Shown piece by piece: positions 26,971 through 36,067 of a DNA stretch of 64,000 nucleotides. A program made the translations under genes and the position numbers. The first letter of the stretch is position 1; the number at the start of each line of letters is the position of its first letter. The stretch is from CBDEUK01 sp965250225 (lineage in GTDB: Bacteria > Pseudomonadota > Gammaproteobacteria > Eutrophobiales > Eutrophobiaceae), in contig CBDFNQ010000037.1 in the NCBI GenBank assembly GCA_965250225.1, positions 62,001 to 126,000 of the forward strand. Reading direction: 5' to 3'. The notes beneath the pieces were generated by a model, which was given only the letters and a program-made list of their open reading frames with translations, was not told where the DNA came from and searched no databases.

Positions 26971-27576
26971 CTAACCAATCCTTGATGCCCTAATTAATAC
27001 TTTTAAGTCTTCGATAATTCCATAAGGATCCGCATCAGATTCATAGCTCATCATCAAATTACCAAGCGGATCGATGATATAAATTCTGTTTTTAGAATAG
27101 GGATTCTCGTCAACTTTAACCTTAAATGTATTTATGAAGGCTTGGTCAACATCCTCCTTCGATAATATTAACTGGCCCTGGTATTCTTCTGTAAATGCAG
27201 TGTTATATAGGTCTTTAGTTATGCTGTCTAAAATGACAACTCGTTGAACTCGGTGGGCATGCTTACCTTCTGCTAATCTTATTTGCCGGATCTTATACAT
27301 ATTCTCCTGACATTTTTTCTCGCAGACACCGCTATTCAGAAATGCGAGGCTCCATTTCCCAAATAATGGTTTTTTTTCACTAGCATATACATCATGAAGC
27401 TCTATCTCAGCCAATGGCCTGGCCGGCGTAATTAAATCGCCATTGTTTTTGAACGTTGATGAACTCTTTGAAAAATTCAAATAATAGTAAGAAACAAATA
27501 TAGGCGAAAGGAAAAACAAAAAAAGTCCGATCAGGGACAGATTATTTTTTATTCTGTTAGTTTTTTTTGTGTCCAT
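26971..27576 (-). CDS. Sco-like thioredoxin-fold protein of the oxidase cluster
   Basis: A 201-residue membrane-anchored protein: one N-terminal helix (about 13-32) then a periplasmic domain resembling the Sco/thioredoxin fold. A CEKKC motif lies at about residue 90, inside KWSLAFLNSG-V-CEKKC, where Sco proteins carry the copper-binding CxxxC. The C-terminal part (IYIIDPLGNLMMSY) also fits. It occupies the position of the uncharacterised ORF between SURF1 and ctaA in Pseudomonas-type clusters. A role in copper or thiol chemistry of oxidase assembly is inference. It abuts the SURF1 gene (1-bp overlap). Confidence 0.78.
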   Translation of the reverse strand: MDTKKTNRIKNNLSLIGLFLFFLSPIFVSYYYLNFSKSSSTFKNNGDLITPARPLAEIELHDVYASEKKPLFGKWSLAFLNSGVCEKKCQENMYKIRQIRLAEGKHAHRVQRVVILDSITKDLYNTAFTEEYQGQLILSKEDVDQAFINTFKVKVDENPYSKNRIYIIDPLGNLMMSYESDADPYGIIEDLKVLIRASRIG

Positions 27577-28304
27577 TATTTTTTACGCTTTAGATTTAAT
27601 GAAAAATGTATTGCTAACAAAACAAATGCAAACAGAAACCACTGGAGCGCATAAGCTATATTTTTTTCTTTTCCAGAGCCAGGCTCACGCCATTGTCGTA
27701 AATAACCAATCTCTGAATCACTGCCCAATCGTATAACTCGTGTTTGCAGTTCAACTCCAAGCAACTCCGATAACTGGTCATACTCAATTCGCTGCACACG
27801 AAGAACCGTTTCTGAAAGTTTTTCCGCTTCTGTTTCCTCTAGCTTAATTCCGGTAAATGGCGCTTTTTTTAACATCCCCTCTAACTGGAGCTCACCTTCG
27901 AATTCATATAAATCCGGAAGCTGTGTACGATCCAGGTTGCCTTTAACCCAGCCCAGATTAACTAGTATCCATTGTTCTGTATCAGAAAGATTAAATGGAT
28001 AAAAAACATGATAGCCCGGTGTCCCCACATGACTTTGATTGTCCAGCAAGATCATAAACCGATCATGAAATTGGCCAATCAGTTTAATTTTTTTCCATCC
28101 TTGTGTCTGTAAATTATCACGATTAAATTGATTGACTAAAACGGCTTCTTTTTCCAGTTCTGAAATAAATATGTCATGTTGTTTTTGTTTTTGTTCTGCT
28201 CGATCCAGCTGCCACATACCTAAAGAAATAAATGTGGGCAACAATATGATGGTCATCAATGTCGGCCAGAGCCCTGGAGAATATTCCCAATGATTAAACT
28301 GCAT
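27576..28304 (-). CDS. SURF1-family cytochrome oxidase assembly protein
   Basis: A 242-residue protein with the two-helix SURF1 layout: an N-terminal helix (about 14-30) followed by GMWQLDRAEQK, a periplasmic domain with the conserved LVNLGWVKG segment near 110, and a C-terminal helix (YALQWFLFAFVLLAIHF). SURF1 helps insert haem A into subunit I. Lies between the Sco-like ORF and the convergent DUF2909 gene. Confidence 0.92.
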   Translation of the reverse strand: MQFNHWEYSPGLWPTLMTIILLPTFISLGMWQLDRAEQKQKQHDIFISELEKEAVLVNQFNRDNLQTQGWKKIKLIGQFHDRFMILLDNQSHVGTPGYHVFYPFNLSDTEQWILVNLGWVKGNLDRTQLPDLYEFEGELQLEGMLKKAPFTGIKLEETEAEKLSETVLRVQRIEYDQLSELLGVELQTRVIRLGSDSEIGYLRQWREPGSGKEKNIAYALQWFLFAFVLLAIHFSLNLKRKK

Positions 28305-28382
28305 GAAATCCGGATAAGCTTGGCATTGCTCTTTAAATTATGGTTATATTAACTTTTTAAGTTACTTTATTTTTTCTGGCCT

Positions 28383-28625
28383 ATGGATGCACAACTCATT
28401 TTCAAGATCGTTGTTATTATTCTTTTAATCACCATTGTGATTTCACTGGCTGCAGGCATGGTGTTCCTGGTTAAAGATAAGGGCAAAACCGAAAGAACAT
28501 TGACCTCATTAAAATTCAGGGTTTCTCTGTCAATATTTTTGTTTCTACTGGTTCTGGTTGGTTACAAACTTGGCTGGATCCAGCCCCATGGAATTGGTTC
28601 GACCCAGACAGAAAAGGCGCCGTAA
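28383..28625 (+). CDS. Twin-transmembrane protein (DUF2909 type)
   Basis: An 80-residue protein with two helices (about 7-29 and 46-65) separated by the basic loop KDKGKTERTLTSLKFR. This size and pattern match the small DUF2909 protein found opposite to the oxidase genes in Pseudomonas-like clusters between coxIII and SURF1. Function unknown; it is presumably linked to oxidase assembly or stability. Its stop lies in a hairpin that looks like a bidirectional terminator. Confidence 0.8.
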   Translation: MDAQLIFKIVVIILLITIVISLAAGMVFLVKDKGKTERTLTSLKFRVSLSIFLFLLVLVGYKLGWIQPHGIGSTQTEKAP

Positions 28626-28638
28626 GAACGACGCCTTT
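28612..28638. terminator. Likely bidirectional terminator between DUF2909 and ctaE
   Basis: A 7-bp perfect stem, AAAGGCG (28613-28619) with CGCCTTT (28632-28638), and a 12-base loop, with A and T runs on the outer sides. Note that ctaE on the minus strand is not yet finished upstream of it: its stop is at 28665, so both convergent genes end at the hairpin. Confidence 0.6.
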
Positions 28639-28664
28639 CATATGATAATTACTGCGCTGTTTCT

Positions 28665-29540
28665 TTAGAGAAAATATACAAAGATAAACAGTCCTAACCA
28701 GACCACGTCCACGAAGTGCCAATACCAGGCAACCCCTTCAAATGCAAAATGACTTTCCGGTGAGAAATGGCCCTTTAATGAACGGAAATAAATTACTGCC
28801 AGCATTGTCGCGCCCATGGTCACGTGGAAACCATGGAAGCCTGTCAAAATAAAGAAAGTAGAGCCATAAACACCTGAATTCAATGTCAGGTTCAGCTCAT
28901 GATACGCGTGTCCATATTCACCAATCTGAAAATAGACAAAAATAAATCCCAGAACAACCGTTACCAATAACCACCAGGACAAGCCTGAACGATTATTATG
29001 TTTCAGTGCATGGTGTGCCAGGGTCACGGTCACACCGCTCGACAAGAGAATAATAGTGTTCAACAGCGGCACCCCGTTCCAGGGAATGACCTTCTCAAAA
29101 ATACTGAAGTCTTCAGGTTTTGGGATAACATTTAATGGCCAGCTGGGAACAAAATCTGGCCAGAGAAACTGATGGGTCACAAAGCCAGCGCCTTCACCGC
29201 CCAGCCAGGGCACGCCCAAGACTCGAATGTAATACAAGGCGCCAAAGAAGGCCGCGAAAAACATCACTTCCGATAAAATGAACCAGGACATTCCCCAACG
29301 GAAACTGACATCTACTTGCTTGTTGTAGCTGCCAGCGAGACTTTCATCTATGACCTCTGCAAACCAGCCTGCAAACATATAAACAACGGCGGCAATACCG
29401 ATGCCCAAAATAAACGTTCCAAAACCAGAGCCGTTAAGCATCAATCCGCCACCGACAAATGACGTGAACAACGCTAATGTGCCAACAATTGGCCAACGGC
29501 TTGGTTCTGGTATGTAATATTCACCCTGTGAATCTGACAT
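28665..29540 (-). CDS. ctaE: Cytochrome c oxidase subunit III
   Basis: A 291-residue subunit III of the aa3-type oxidase with seven helices. Recognisable stretches are SRWPIVGTLALF near the N-terminus, RWGMSWFILSEVMFF (about 85-100, with the conserved Glu), and the C-terminal VAWYWHFVDVVWL. Last structural gene of the ctaCDGE series; 39 bp after ctaG. Confidence 0.96.
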   Translation of the reverse strand: MSDSQGEYYIPEPSRWPIVGTLALFTSFVGGGLMLNGSGFGTFILGIGIAAVVYMFAGWFAEVIDESLAGSYNKQVDVSFRWGMSWFILSEVMFFAAFFGALYYIRVLGVPWLGGEGAGFVTHQFLWPDFVPSWPLNVIPKPEDFSIFEKVIPWNGVPLLNTIILLSSGVTVTLAHHALKHNNRSGLSWWLLVTVVLGFIFVYFQIGEYGHAYHELNLTLNSGVYGSTFFILTGFHGFHVTMGATMLAVIYFRSLKGHFSPESHFAFEGVAWYWHFVDVVWLGLFIFVYFL

Positions 29541-29579
29541 AACTATTCCTCGTATAAAATTTATTATCTTTACTCTAAA

Positions 29580-30152
29580 TTAACTGTCTGAATTAGTATC
29601 AATCCCTGAATGTATTCCTGTTAAATCTTTTTTCGCAGGCGCCTCAAAAAACGTGTACGACAAAACAAGCGATCCAAATCGTTCCGGCAAACCCGTACCA
29701 ACAACGAATTTAACCACCATTTCCCGACTTTCTCCAGCCTCTAAACGCTGTTCATCAAAACAAAAACATTCTGTTTTATTAAAAAACAATGAAGCCTGTG
29801 TTGGTGCCACACTGGGCACTGCCCGACCAATAATAGCTCGGCTCGACTTGTTATGAACAAAAAATCGTGCCTCGCCCAGCTCGCCGGGATGTACCTTAAC
29901 CTTTCGTTCCACCGGCTTGAAATCCCAGGGCAGTTGGCGAACATTTGTATCAAACTGAACCGTGATGGTTCTTGTTTTATCAATCTCTGCTACAACGACT
30001 TCTTCTACAGAAATTTCACCTGTTTTGCCATTAAGTCCAGTGACATCGCAAAATACATCGTACAAAGGCACCAGCAAAAAACCAAAACCAAACATGGCCA
30101 CCGCTGCAACACATAATTTCGTTGCTGTTCGATTTATTGACCTCTCTGCCAC
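29580..30152 (-). CDS. ctaG: Cytochrome c oxidase assembly protein CtaG (Cox11)
   Basis: A 190-residue Cox11 homologue that delivers copper to the CuB site. It has an N-terminal helix (about 13-30), the signature VPLYDVFCDVTG, and the copper-binding CFCF motif in ECFCFDEQ near residue 128. Placed between the 41-aa ORF and ctaE. Confidence 0.96.
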   Translation of the reverse strand: MAERSINRTATKLCVAAVAMFGFGFLLVPLYDVFCDVTGLNGKTGEISVEEVVVAEIDKTRTITVQFDTNVRQLPWDFKPVERKVKVHPGELGEARFFVHNKSSRAIIGRAVPSVAPTQASLFFNKTECFCFDEQRLEAGESREMVVKFVVGTGLPERFGSLVLSYTFFEAPAKKDLTGIHSGIDTNSDS

Positions 30153-30177
30153 AACTAACGATCGCCAAGCAAAACGC

Positions 30178-30303
30178 TTAATCGAAATAATACATCAGGA
30201 TAAAGCCCGCGTAGACACCAAACGCAAGCAGTCCCAAACCAATTGCCCATTTCACACTGGCAGCATTCCTCGCTGCCATATCGTTATCGTTCTTATCATC
30301 CAT
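30178..30303 (-). CDS. 41-aa single-helix protein between ctaD and ctaG
   Basis: A short minus-strand ORF starting at ATG 30303 and ending at TAA 30178. It encodes a charged N-terminus (MDDKNDNDMAARNAAS) and one transmembrane helix (about 19-40) ending YYFD. Both the position, between subunit I and Cox11, and the architecture match the very small oxidase assembly proteins annotated in other proteobacterial clusters. It is below the length at which ORFs are usually called. The spacing to ctaG (25 bp) and ctaD (27 bp) supports co-transcription. Confidence 0.72.
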   Translation of the reverse strand: MDDKNDNDMAARNAASVKWAIGLGLLAFGVYAGFILMYYFD

Positions 30304-30330
30304 TATTTTCTTATCACCTCATTATCAGGC

Positions 30331-31926
30331 CTAAGAATGCGCTGTAGCATCCGTTACAACGGGCGGTGTTGTAAAACTATGGTACGGTGGTGGTGACGGC
30401 AAAGTCCATTCCAGACCATGGGCGCCCTCCCAAACTTGATCGGTTGACTTCTCGCCATCTCCTCGAACACACTTAATGACGACCCAAACCAGGAGTAACT
30501 GACTCAAGCCGAAGACGAAGCCGCCGATACTGGCGACCTGATTCCAGTCGGTAAACTGAATGTTGTAATCCGGCACACGCCGCTGCATTCCGGCAAGGCC
30601 GAGGAAATGCATCGGGAAGAACAGGACATTAACGGAAATAGTGGATAGCCAGAAATGCCATTTACCCAGCGTTTCGTCATACATATGGCCGGTCCATTTC
30701 GGCAACCAATAATAAACCCCGCCTATGACACCGTATATGATGCCCGGCACGATCACATAGTGAAAGTGGGCAACAATGAAATAGGTATCATGGTACTGGA
30801 AGTCGATCGGGGTAATGCCCATCATCAGGCCGGTGAATCCGCCGATTGAAAACATAAACAGAACACCTATAGCAAATAACATCGGTGTTTCAAAGGTCAT
30901 AGAGCCCTTCCACATGGTTGCTGTCCAGTTAAAGATCTTCACACCCGTCGGCACCGCAATGGCCATGGTCGCGAACATAAAATATATCTCGCCGGATAAT
31001 GGTAAGCCTACGGTGAACATGTGGTGAGCCCAGACAAAAAATGACAGGAAGGCAATCGCCGCTGTCGCATAAACCATAGACTCATATCCAAACAGCGGCT
31101 TGCGAGCAAAGGTCGGGATAATCTGCGAAATTACACCGAACGACGGTAGAACCAGGATATACACTTCAGGATGACCGAAGAACCAGAACACGTGCTGGAA
31201 CAAAAGCGGGTCACCGCCGCCAGCGGCATTAAAAAAGGCCGTGCCAAAATATTTATCAGTCAGAAGCATGGTTACTGCGCCAGCAAAAACGGGCATGGCC
31301 GCAATCAACAGAAATGCGGTAATGATCCATGTCCAGACAAACAGCGGCAACTTCATGAAGGTCATTCCCGGGGCACGCATATTAAATACTGTGGTGATAA
31401 TATTAATCGCCCCCATAATGGAGGAGATGCCTAAAAAGTGGACGGTAAAGATCAAAAATGGAAATGCGTCCCCAGTCTGAAATATCAGGGGAGGATACAT
31501 GGTCCAACCGCCCGCTGGCGCTCCACCCGCCATGAAAAAGGTTGATACGAGCATTGCGGCGGCAAACGGCAGGATCCAGAAACTCATATTATTCATGCGC
31601 GGCAGGGCCATATCAGGTGCGCCAATCATCATGGGGATCATCCAGTTTGCCAGACCAACGCCTGCCGGCATCAGAGCACCAAAGATCATCACCAGGGCAT
31701 GAATCGTGGTCATGGAATTAAAAAACTGTGGGTCTACGTATTGCATGCCGGGCTGGAACAATTCAGCGCGGATTACCATGGCCATTGCACCGCCTACAAA
31801 AAACATAATCAAGGCAAACACCAGATACATGGTGCCGATGTCTTTGTGATTGGTAGAGAACAACCAACGGCCTATGCCGGTTGGTTTGTGGTCATGATGA
31901 TCGTCGTGGGCGACTGCTTCACTCAT
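30331..31926 (-). CDS. ctaD: Cytochrome c oxidase subunit I
   Basis: The catalytic haem-copper subunit of an A-type aa3 oxidase, 531 residues with about twelve helices. CuB and haem ligands are in FGHPEVYILVLP (His, with the A1-type Glu), WAHHMFTVG (two adjacent His) and HFHYV. The His-Tyr pairing region and the K-channel residues lie in the same block. It reduces oxygen to water with electrons from the CtaC CuA site while pumping protons. Confidence 0.98.
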   Translation of the reverse strand: MSEAVAHDDHHDHKPTGIGRWLFSTNHKDIGTMYLVFALIMFFVGGAMAMVIRAELFQPGMQYVDPQFFNSMTTIHALVMIFGALMPAGVGLANWMIPMMIGAPDMALPRMNNMSFWILPFAAAMLVSTFFMAGGAPAGGWTMYPPLIFQTGDAFPFLIFTVHFLGISSIMGAINIITTVFNMRAPGMTFMKLPLFVWTWIITAFLLIAAMPVFAGAVTMLLTDKYFGTAFFNAAGGGDPLLFQHVFWFFGHPEVYILVLPSFGVISQIIPTFARKPLFGYESMVYATAAIAFLSFFVWAHHMFTVGLPLSGEIYFMFATMAIAVPTGVKIFNWTATMWKGSMTFETPMLFAIGVLFMFSIGGFTGLMMGITPIDFQYHDTYFIVAHFHYVIVPGIIYGVIGGVYYWLPKWTGHMYDETLGKWHFWLSTISVNVLFFPMHFLGLAGMQRRVPDYNIQFTDWNQVASIGGFVFGLSQLLLVWVVIKCVRGDGEKSTDQVWEGAHGLEWTLPSPPPYHSFTTPPVVTDATAHS

Positions 31927-31970
31927 TTGTCTATCCTCATCCTAATAATTTTCTAGTTTTAACAATTTGA

Positions 31971-33119
31971 TTAACGGGCTGCTTTAACATCAGCAGGCTG
32001 TACAAGATCGCCAGTGTCATTACCCCAGGCATTACGCTCATAGGTGATCACTGCAGCCAAATCGGCATCCGAAAGTTGTGTGCCAAAGGGAGACATCGTA
32101 CCTACGCTACCGGTCTTTCCATTAATGACTACGCTTAGATGTTCTGCAACATCTCCCGTGGCAACCGGGCTACCCGCCAAAGCTGGAAAGGCTCCCGGAA
32201 TACCCTGACCATTGGCCTGATGACAAACGGCACACTGTGTGCCATACACCGTTTCACCTTTCGCCATTAACTCATCCAGGGCAAATGTTTTGTTGCTGTC
32301 ATCCGCTGCTGCTGCTGCTGCAAGCTTTTGTTCGTCTGCCCAAACTGCGTATTCTTCTGGCGAAACCGCTTCGACAACGATGGGCATAAAGCCATGATCC
32401 CTGCCGCATAACTCTGCACAAACACCACGATATACGCCGGCCTCTTCTATATAGGCCCAGTTATCATTAATAAAACCGGGGATTGCATCTCTTTTCCAGC
32501 CCAGATCGGGAACCCACCAAGAGTGAATCACATCGGCGGCGGTGGTCAAAATACGAATTTTTGTCTCGATGGGAACAACAACACGTCTGTCTACATCGAG
32601 CAAATAGTGTTCATGTTCATTAGGATCCAAACCAGAATCAAGCTGGCGTATTTCGTTGCTCTTGCTGTCCAGCACACTGAAGAACCCGAAATCATCTTCA
32701 ATGTATTGATAATGCCATTTCCACTGATAGCCCGTAACCTTAATGGTTAGATCGGCATCGCCGGTTGCCTCCATTTTTATTAACAACTTGGTTGCTGGCA
32801 CGGCCATAGCAACCAGTATTAATATCGGGATGATGGTCCAGGCAATTTCGGCTGTGGTGCTGTGGTGAAATTGCGCTGCTACGGCACCCTTGGACTTTCT
32901 ATGGTGGATTATTGACCAGATCATGACACTAAAGACCGCGATACCGATGATAGTGACTATCCACAGGATCAGCATGTGCAGATCATAGACGGCCCTACTA
33001 ATAGGTGTGACGCCCTGAGTCAGATTTAATGCATATTCCGCTGCTGCCGGTCCAGACAACATTAATAAACCCAGTGCAGCGACCCCGAATAGTGATTTAC
33101 GAAGCATTTTGACAAACAT
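31971..33119 (-). CDS. ctaC: Cytochrome c oxidase subunit II with fused cytochrome c domain
   Basis: A 382-residue subunit II. It has a signal peptide (cleavage near PAAAEY), two helices (about 38-62 and 80-105), the cupredoxin domain with the CuA motif CAELCGRDHGFMP, then a C-terminal class I cytochrome c domain with CAVCH near residue 297 and Met ligand in GTMSPFG. The fusion makes it a caa3-type subunit II able to take electrons through its own haem c. It begins the oxidase operon; immediately upstream lies the decayed DUF2244 gene. Confidence 0.96.
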   Translation of the reverse strand: MFVKMLRKSLFGVAALGLLMLSGPAAAEYALNLTQGVTPISRAVYDLHMLILWIVTIIGIAVFSVMIWSIIHHRKSKGAVAAQFHHSTTAEIAWTIIPILILVAMAVPATKLLIKMEATGDADLTIKVTGYQWKWHYQYIEDDFGFFSVLDSKSNEIRQLDSGLDPNEHEHYLLDVDRRVVVPIETKIRILTTAADVIHSWWVPDLGWKRDAIPGFINDNWAYIEEAGVYRGVCAELCGRDHGFMPIVVEAVSPEEYAVWADEQKLAAAAAADDSNKTFALDELMAKGETVYGTQCAVCHQANGQGIPGAFPALAGSPVATGDVAEHLSVVINGKTGSVGTMSPFGTQLSDADLAAVITYERNAWGNDTGDLVQPADVKAAR

Positions 33120-33160
33120 GTAGCTTTCCTCAGCTATTTTAATTTTTGTTAACCATCAAT

Positions 33161-33653
33161 TTAAAGGTTGCGATCTGAAGGTGCAATAACTTTATTCAAC
33201 AATACGGCAAGCCCTTGACGTTCTTGCTCGTTTATAATGCTCCAATCTCAAGTTGCTGGCCATGTGAACGAACCAATAAACGTCCGGGATACCAGCTATT
33301 CCTCGACCTTTCTATGACGACATTGACCCAAGACCGTTGAAACTCAAAACAGGCCTCAAGCTTATTATGTCCTTTTTTCTATCATCACCCTCTCATTGGT
33401 GATGATCACAACCTCCTGCCAATTTCCACGCCAGGCCGTTATGTAAAAGGCTTAACCTAAAAGCAACAGCTCTGCGCCTGAAAAAGGTAATATTAAAGGG
33501 TTTCCTGCCAGAATAAAGGCTAATGGCAATCCCCAGCGAAAAACCAGCGATGCCTAAATAGCAAATTACCAGACCCCTCCAGCTCATCGCACGATTTGGT
33601 TTTACTATAATGCGTTGGCGCGTCCCCTCTTGATTAACGATGTGGTCTATCAA
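33161..33653 (-). pseudogene. Decayed DUF2244 gene upstream of ctaC
   Basis: Reading the minus strand and allowing three single-base shifts and one stop restores a continuous DUF2244-like protein of about 163 residues. Segment 1 (TTG 33653): IIVKPNRAMSWRGLV and on to GIAIS. After a +1 shift near 33524: AFILAGNPLILPFSGAELLL, stop TAA at 33454-33452, then AFYITAWRGNWQEVVIITN. A +1 shift in six A (33373-33378): EKGHNKLEACFEFQRSWVNV, then LLVRSHGQQLEIG. A lost base near 33236: INEQERQGLAVLLNKVI and a final stop at 33161. DUF2244 genes are commonly found just before coxB, which supports the identity. With four lesions it is very unlikely to be functional. Confidence 0.8.
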
Positions 33654-33788
33654 GAATCGCCCCTTCTATATTCGCAGTTGCAACATAAAATTCACGCAAT
33701 GAGCAGCGTGAAAGACTATGCCAACACTACAAATAATATGCAAGCTTTTGTGACAGATTGTCGCACCCTCTCATTAATATTTTACTCA

Positions 33789-34463
33789 TTAAAGTAAACT
33801 ACTTAGGTCAAACACCTCTAATAACCCATCATCATCAAACTCTAGTCTGGATAAATTCGCTATTAACGGCATTGTTACCTGTCGCGCAATTGTTTCTATT
33901 GTTTCGCTACGAGCTAGGTTTTTACCGGTTATGTCATTGGCTATCCAACCCAAGATGTTTACCTGGTCGCGCTTAAGTGCCTCGGCAGTCAACAGAGCAT
34001 GGTTGATACAACCTAACTTTAATCCAACTACCATAATCACAGGGATGTTCAATTCCCTAACCAGGTCAACGCTGGATATTTTTTCCGAAAAGGGAGTTCT
34101 CCAGCCACCAACACCTTCAACCAACACAATGTCTGATTTGCTGCATGCCTCAACAAAGTTCTCTTTCACTACAGCTATCTCAAAAGGGTTTTGTTCTTTT
34201 TCTGCGGCGATATGTGGAGAGATTGGATCATGGTACGCGTATGGATTGACCTGCTCATAAGAAAGCTCAACGTTGGCATGTTTTTGTAATAACAGGGCAT
34301 CATTATTACGCAAACCTTCTGCTGTTTGTTGTGAACCGCTTGCGATAGGTTTCATCGCAGAAACTTTCAGACCTTGTTTCTTTAACGCTCTTATTAACAA
34401 CACCGAACAAAAAGTTTTTCCAACTCCTGTGTCGGTTCCCAAAACAAACACGCCCCTGCCCAT
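33789..34463 (-). CDS. bioD: Dethiobiotin synthetase BioD
   Basis: BioD closes the ureido ring of dethiobiotin using CO2 and ATP. The 224 residues start at ATG 34463, seven bases beyond the bioC stop, with AGGAG overlapping that stop; a GTG three bases upstream is possible. The P-loop is GTDTGVGKT (about 8-16), with the substrate Lys in MKPIASG and VEGVGGWRTP further on. Last gene of bioB-F-H-C-D. Confidence 0.95.
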   Translation of the reverse strand: MGRGVFVLGTDTGVGKTFCSVLLIRALKKQGLKVSAMKPIASGSQQTAEGLRNNDALLLQKHANVELSYEQVNPYAYHDPISPHIAAEKEQNPFEIAVVKENFVEACSKSDIVLVEGVGGWRTPFSEKISSVDLVRELNIPVIMVVGLKLGCINHALLTAEALKRDQVNILGWIANDITGKNLARSETIETIARQVTMPLIANLSRLEFDDDGLLEVFDLSSLL

Positions 34464-34470
34464 CACCTAC

Positions 34471-35325
34471 TCATCTCCTAAATGGAATGTCTGCAAGTGG
34501 AACATTGAAATCTTCCGATGTTTTTTTAGCTGCCTTTCTCACCCAGGCATGGCCATATATAACTTCGTAACTTGCCGGCAATCGATCATCTCTACGGTAT
34601 AATTCGTAGGCGGCTTCTAATTTTTTCAACTGACTTTTTGCTGTTAATGTCTTGCGACGTCTTGTATCTACATTCGAAACCCCAATTGTCTTCAAATCTT
34701 TTAATAAAGACAAACAAGTCTCATAGTTTAGTGTCAGTAAATCTCGGCTCAATACAGGATCAGCAAACCCAGAAAGAATTAATTTATCTCCATGTTCCTG
34801 TATATCTCTAAATACATTGACATGAGGAGACTCGTCAAAGCTGTACCAACTCTGCCTAAGCTCGTTTAACGTTTCCGGGCCCAGGCTTGAAAAGACAAAT
34901 AAACCGTGGCCCCTTAACACTCTTTTTATTTCGTCGTATAGAGAAGGCTGATCACTGACCCACTGAATCGCAAGGTTTGAAAAAACCAGATCCACAGATA
35001 AATCAACTAAGGGAATTGCTTGTGCATCCGCGCAGATAAATTTTTGTTTTTTTGAAAAAATCTTTTGCCGTTTTTTTGCCTGCGCCAACATTTGTTTTGC
35101 GAGATCCAGCTGGATAATATCTGCTTTAGGATATTTTCTTGCGAGACTACTGGCACTCTGCCCAGTCCCGGAACCCAGATCTAAAATTCTTTTTGGTTCT
35201 ATGGAAAAATATTCTAACTGTTCGATTAACTGCTCGAGCACTCTTTTTTGCAACAAAGCATTTTGTTCATAGTGCTTTGCTGCCCGACCAAAATTTTTAG
35301 CTAATCTTTTTTTATCTAACAACAT
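34471..35325 (-). CDS. bioC: Malonyl-ACP O-methyltransferase BioC
   Basis: BioC methylates malonyl-ACP to disguise it as a primer for pimelate synthesis by the fatty-acid machinery. The 284 residues contain a class I SAM-binding motif, ILDLGSGTGQSA (about 43-54), then VFSNLAIQWV, a characteristic BioC segment. It overlaps bioH by 14 bp. Confidence 0.93.
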   Translation of the reverse strand: MLLDKKRLAKNFGRAAKHYEQNALLQKRVLEQLIEQLEYFSIEPKRILDLGSGTGQSASSLARKYPKADIIQLDLAKQMLAQAKKRQKIFSKKQKFICADAQAIPLVDLSVDLVFSNLAIQWVSDQPSLYDEIKRVLRGHGLFVFSSLGPETLNELRQSWYSFDESPHVNVFRDIQEHGDKLILSGFADPVLSRDLLTLNYETCLSLLKDLKTIGVSNVDTRRRKTLTAKSQLKKLEAAYELYRRDDRLPASYEVIYGHAWVRKAAKKTSEDFNVPLADIPFRR

Positions 35326-36067
35326 TATTCACACGGATGAATTTCATTATTTCTTCAGCCACGCTCTTGCCCGAAGAAATAAAGGGCACATGGTCGCCGT
35401 TACTTGTCAAACTATAGGAAATTCTATCGTTAACAAAAGGCCTTTCCAGACACAGCCGCTTATCGACAAACTGGTCTCCTTCACTAAAACACATCATGAT
35501 CGGCTGATTTACAAGCTCTAAATCTTTTCTCATGTCTTCATTAATTAACAGGTCCAGGCCATTATTTAATGCGGCAGCAGATAAATGATTTTCTGTGCTT
35601 AATGATTTAATTTCTGCAAGCGTTTCCTTTTGTCGGTTTGAGCCATGTGTCATTAATGTAAAAAAACGTCCCAATGTTTTCGTTTTGTTTACTAACAGGT
35701 CATTTTTCATCTCAAACAAAAGACCTCTATCAATGCCATATTTCCAGTCTTGTTTTTTTACAAAACAGGGGTTGCAATTGATAAGAAACAGAGCGGACAC
35801 TTTTTCTGGGAACATGCAGGCAAACTTTATGGCACACTGCGCTCCCAGAGACCAGGCGATTACAAACCCTTTTTCATCAATTAATTTATTCAACTCATGG
35901 CAATACTCTTCTAACGATCTTTTCTGTCCAACATTATTCACCACACCATAACCTGGCATGTCGATAGGCTTTGTGATCTTTTTAGAAAAAAATTCCCCTA
36001 CAAAACTACTCCAGATATTTTTATCAACACCCCATCCATGCAAAAAATAAAGAGGTAAATCCGTCAT
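35312..36067 (-). CDS. bioH: Pimeloyl-ACP methyl ester esterase BioH
   Basis: BioH removes the methyl group at the end of the pimelate route. A 251-residue alpha/beta hydrolase with LHGWGVDKNIW (oxyanion region, about 9-19), the nucleophile in AWSLGAQ (Ser near 72; the first Gly of the classic GxSxG is Ala here), and C-terminal GDHVPFIS with the catalytic His. Identity is strengthened by the bioC/bioF context. Confidence 0.9.
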   Translation of the reverse strand: MTDLPLYFLHGWGVDKNIWSSFVGEFFSKKITKPIDMPGYGVVNNVGQKRSLEEYCHELNKLIDEKGFVIAWSLGAQCAIKFACMFPEKVSALFLINCNPCFVKKQDWKYGIDRGLLFEMKNDLLVNKTKTLGRFFTLMTHGSNRQKETLAEIKSLSTENHLSAAALNNGLDLLINEDMRKDLELVNQPIMMCFSEGDQFVDKRLCLERPFVNDRISYSLTSNGDHVPFISSGKSVAEEIMKFIRVNNVVR

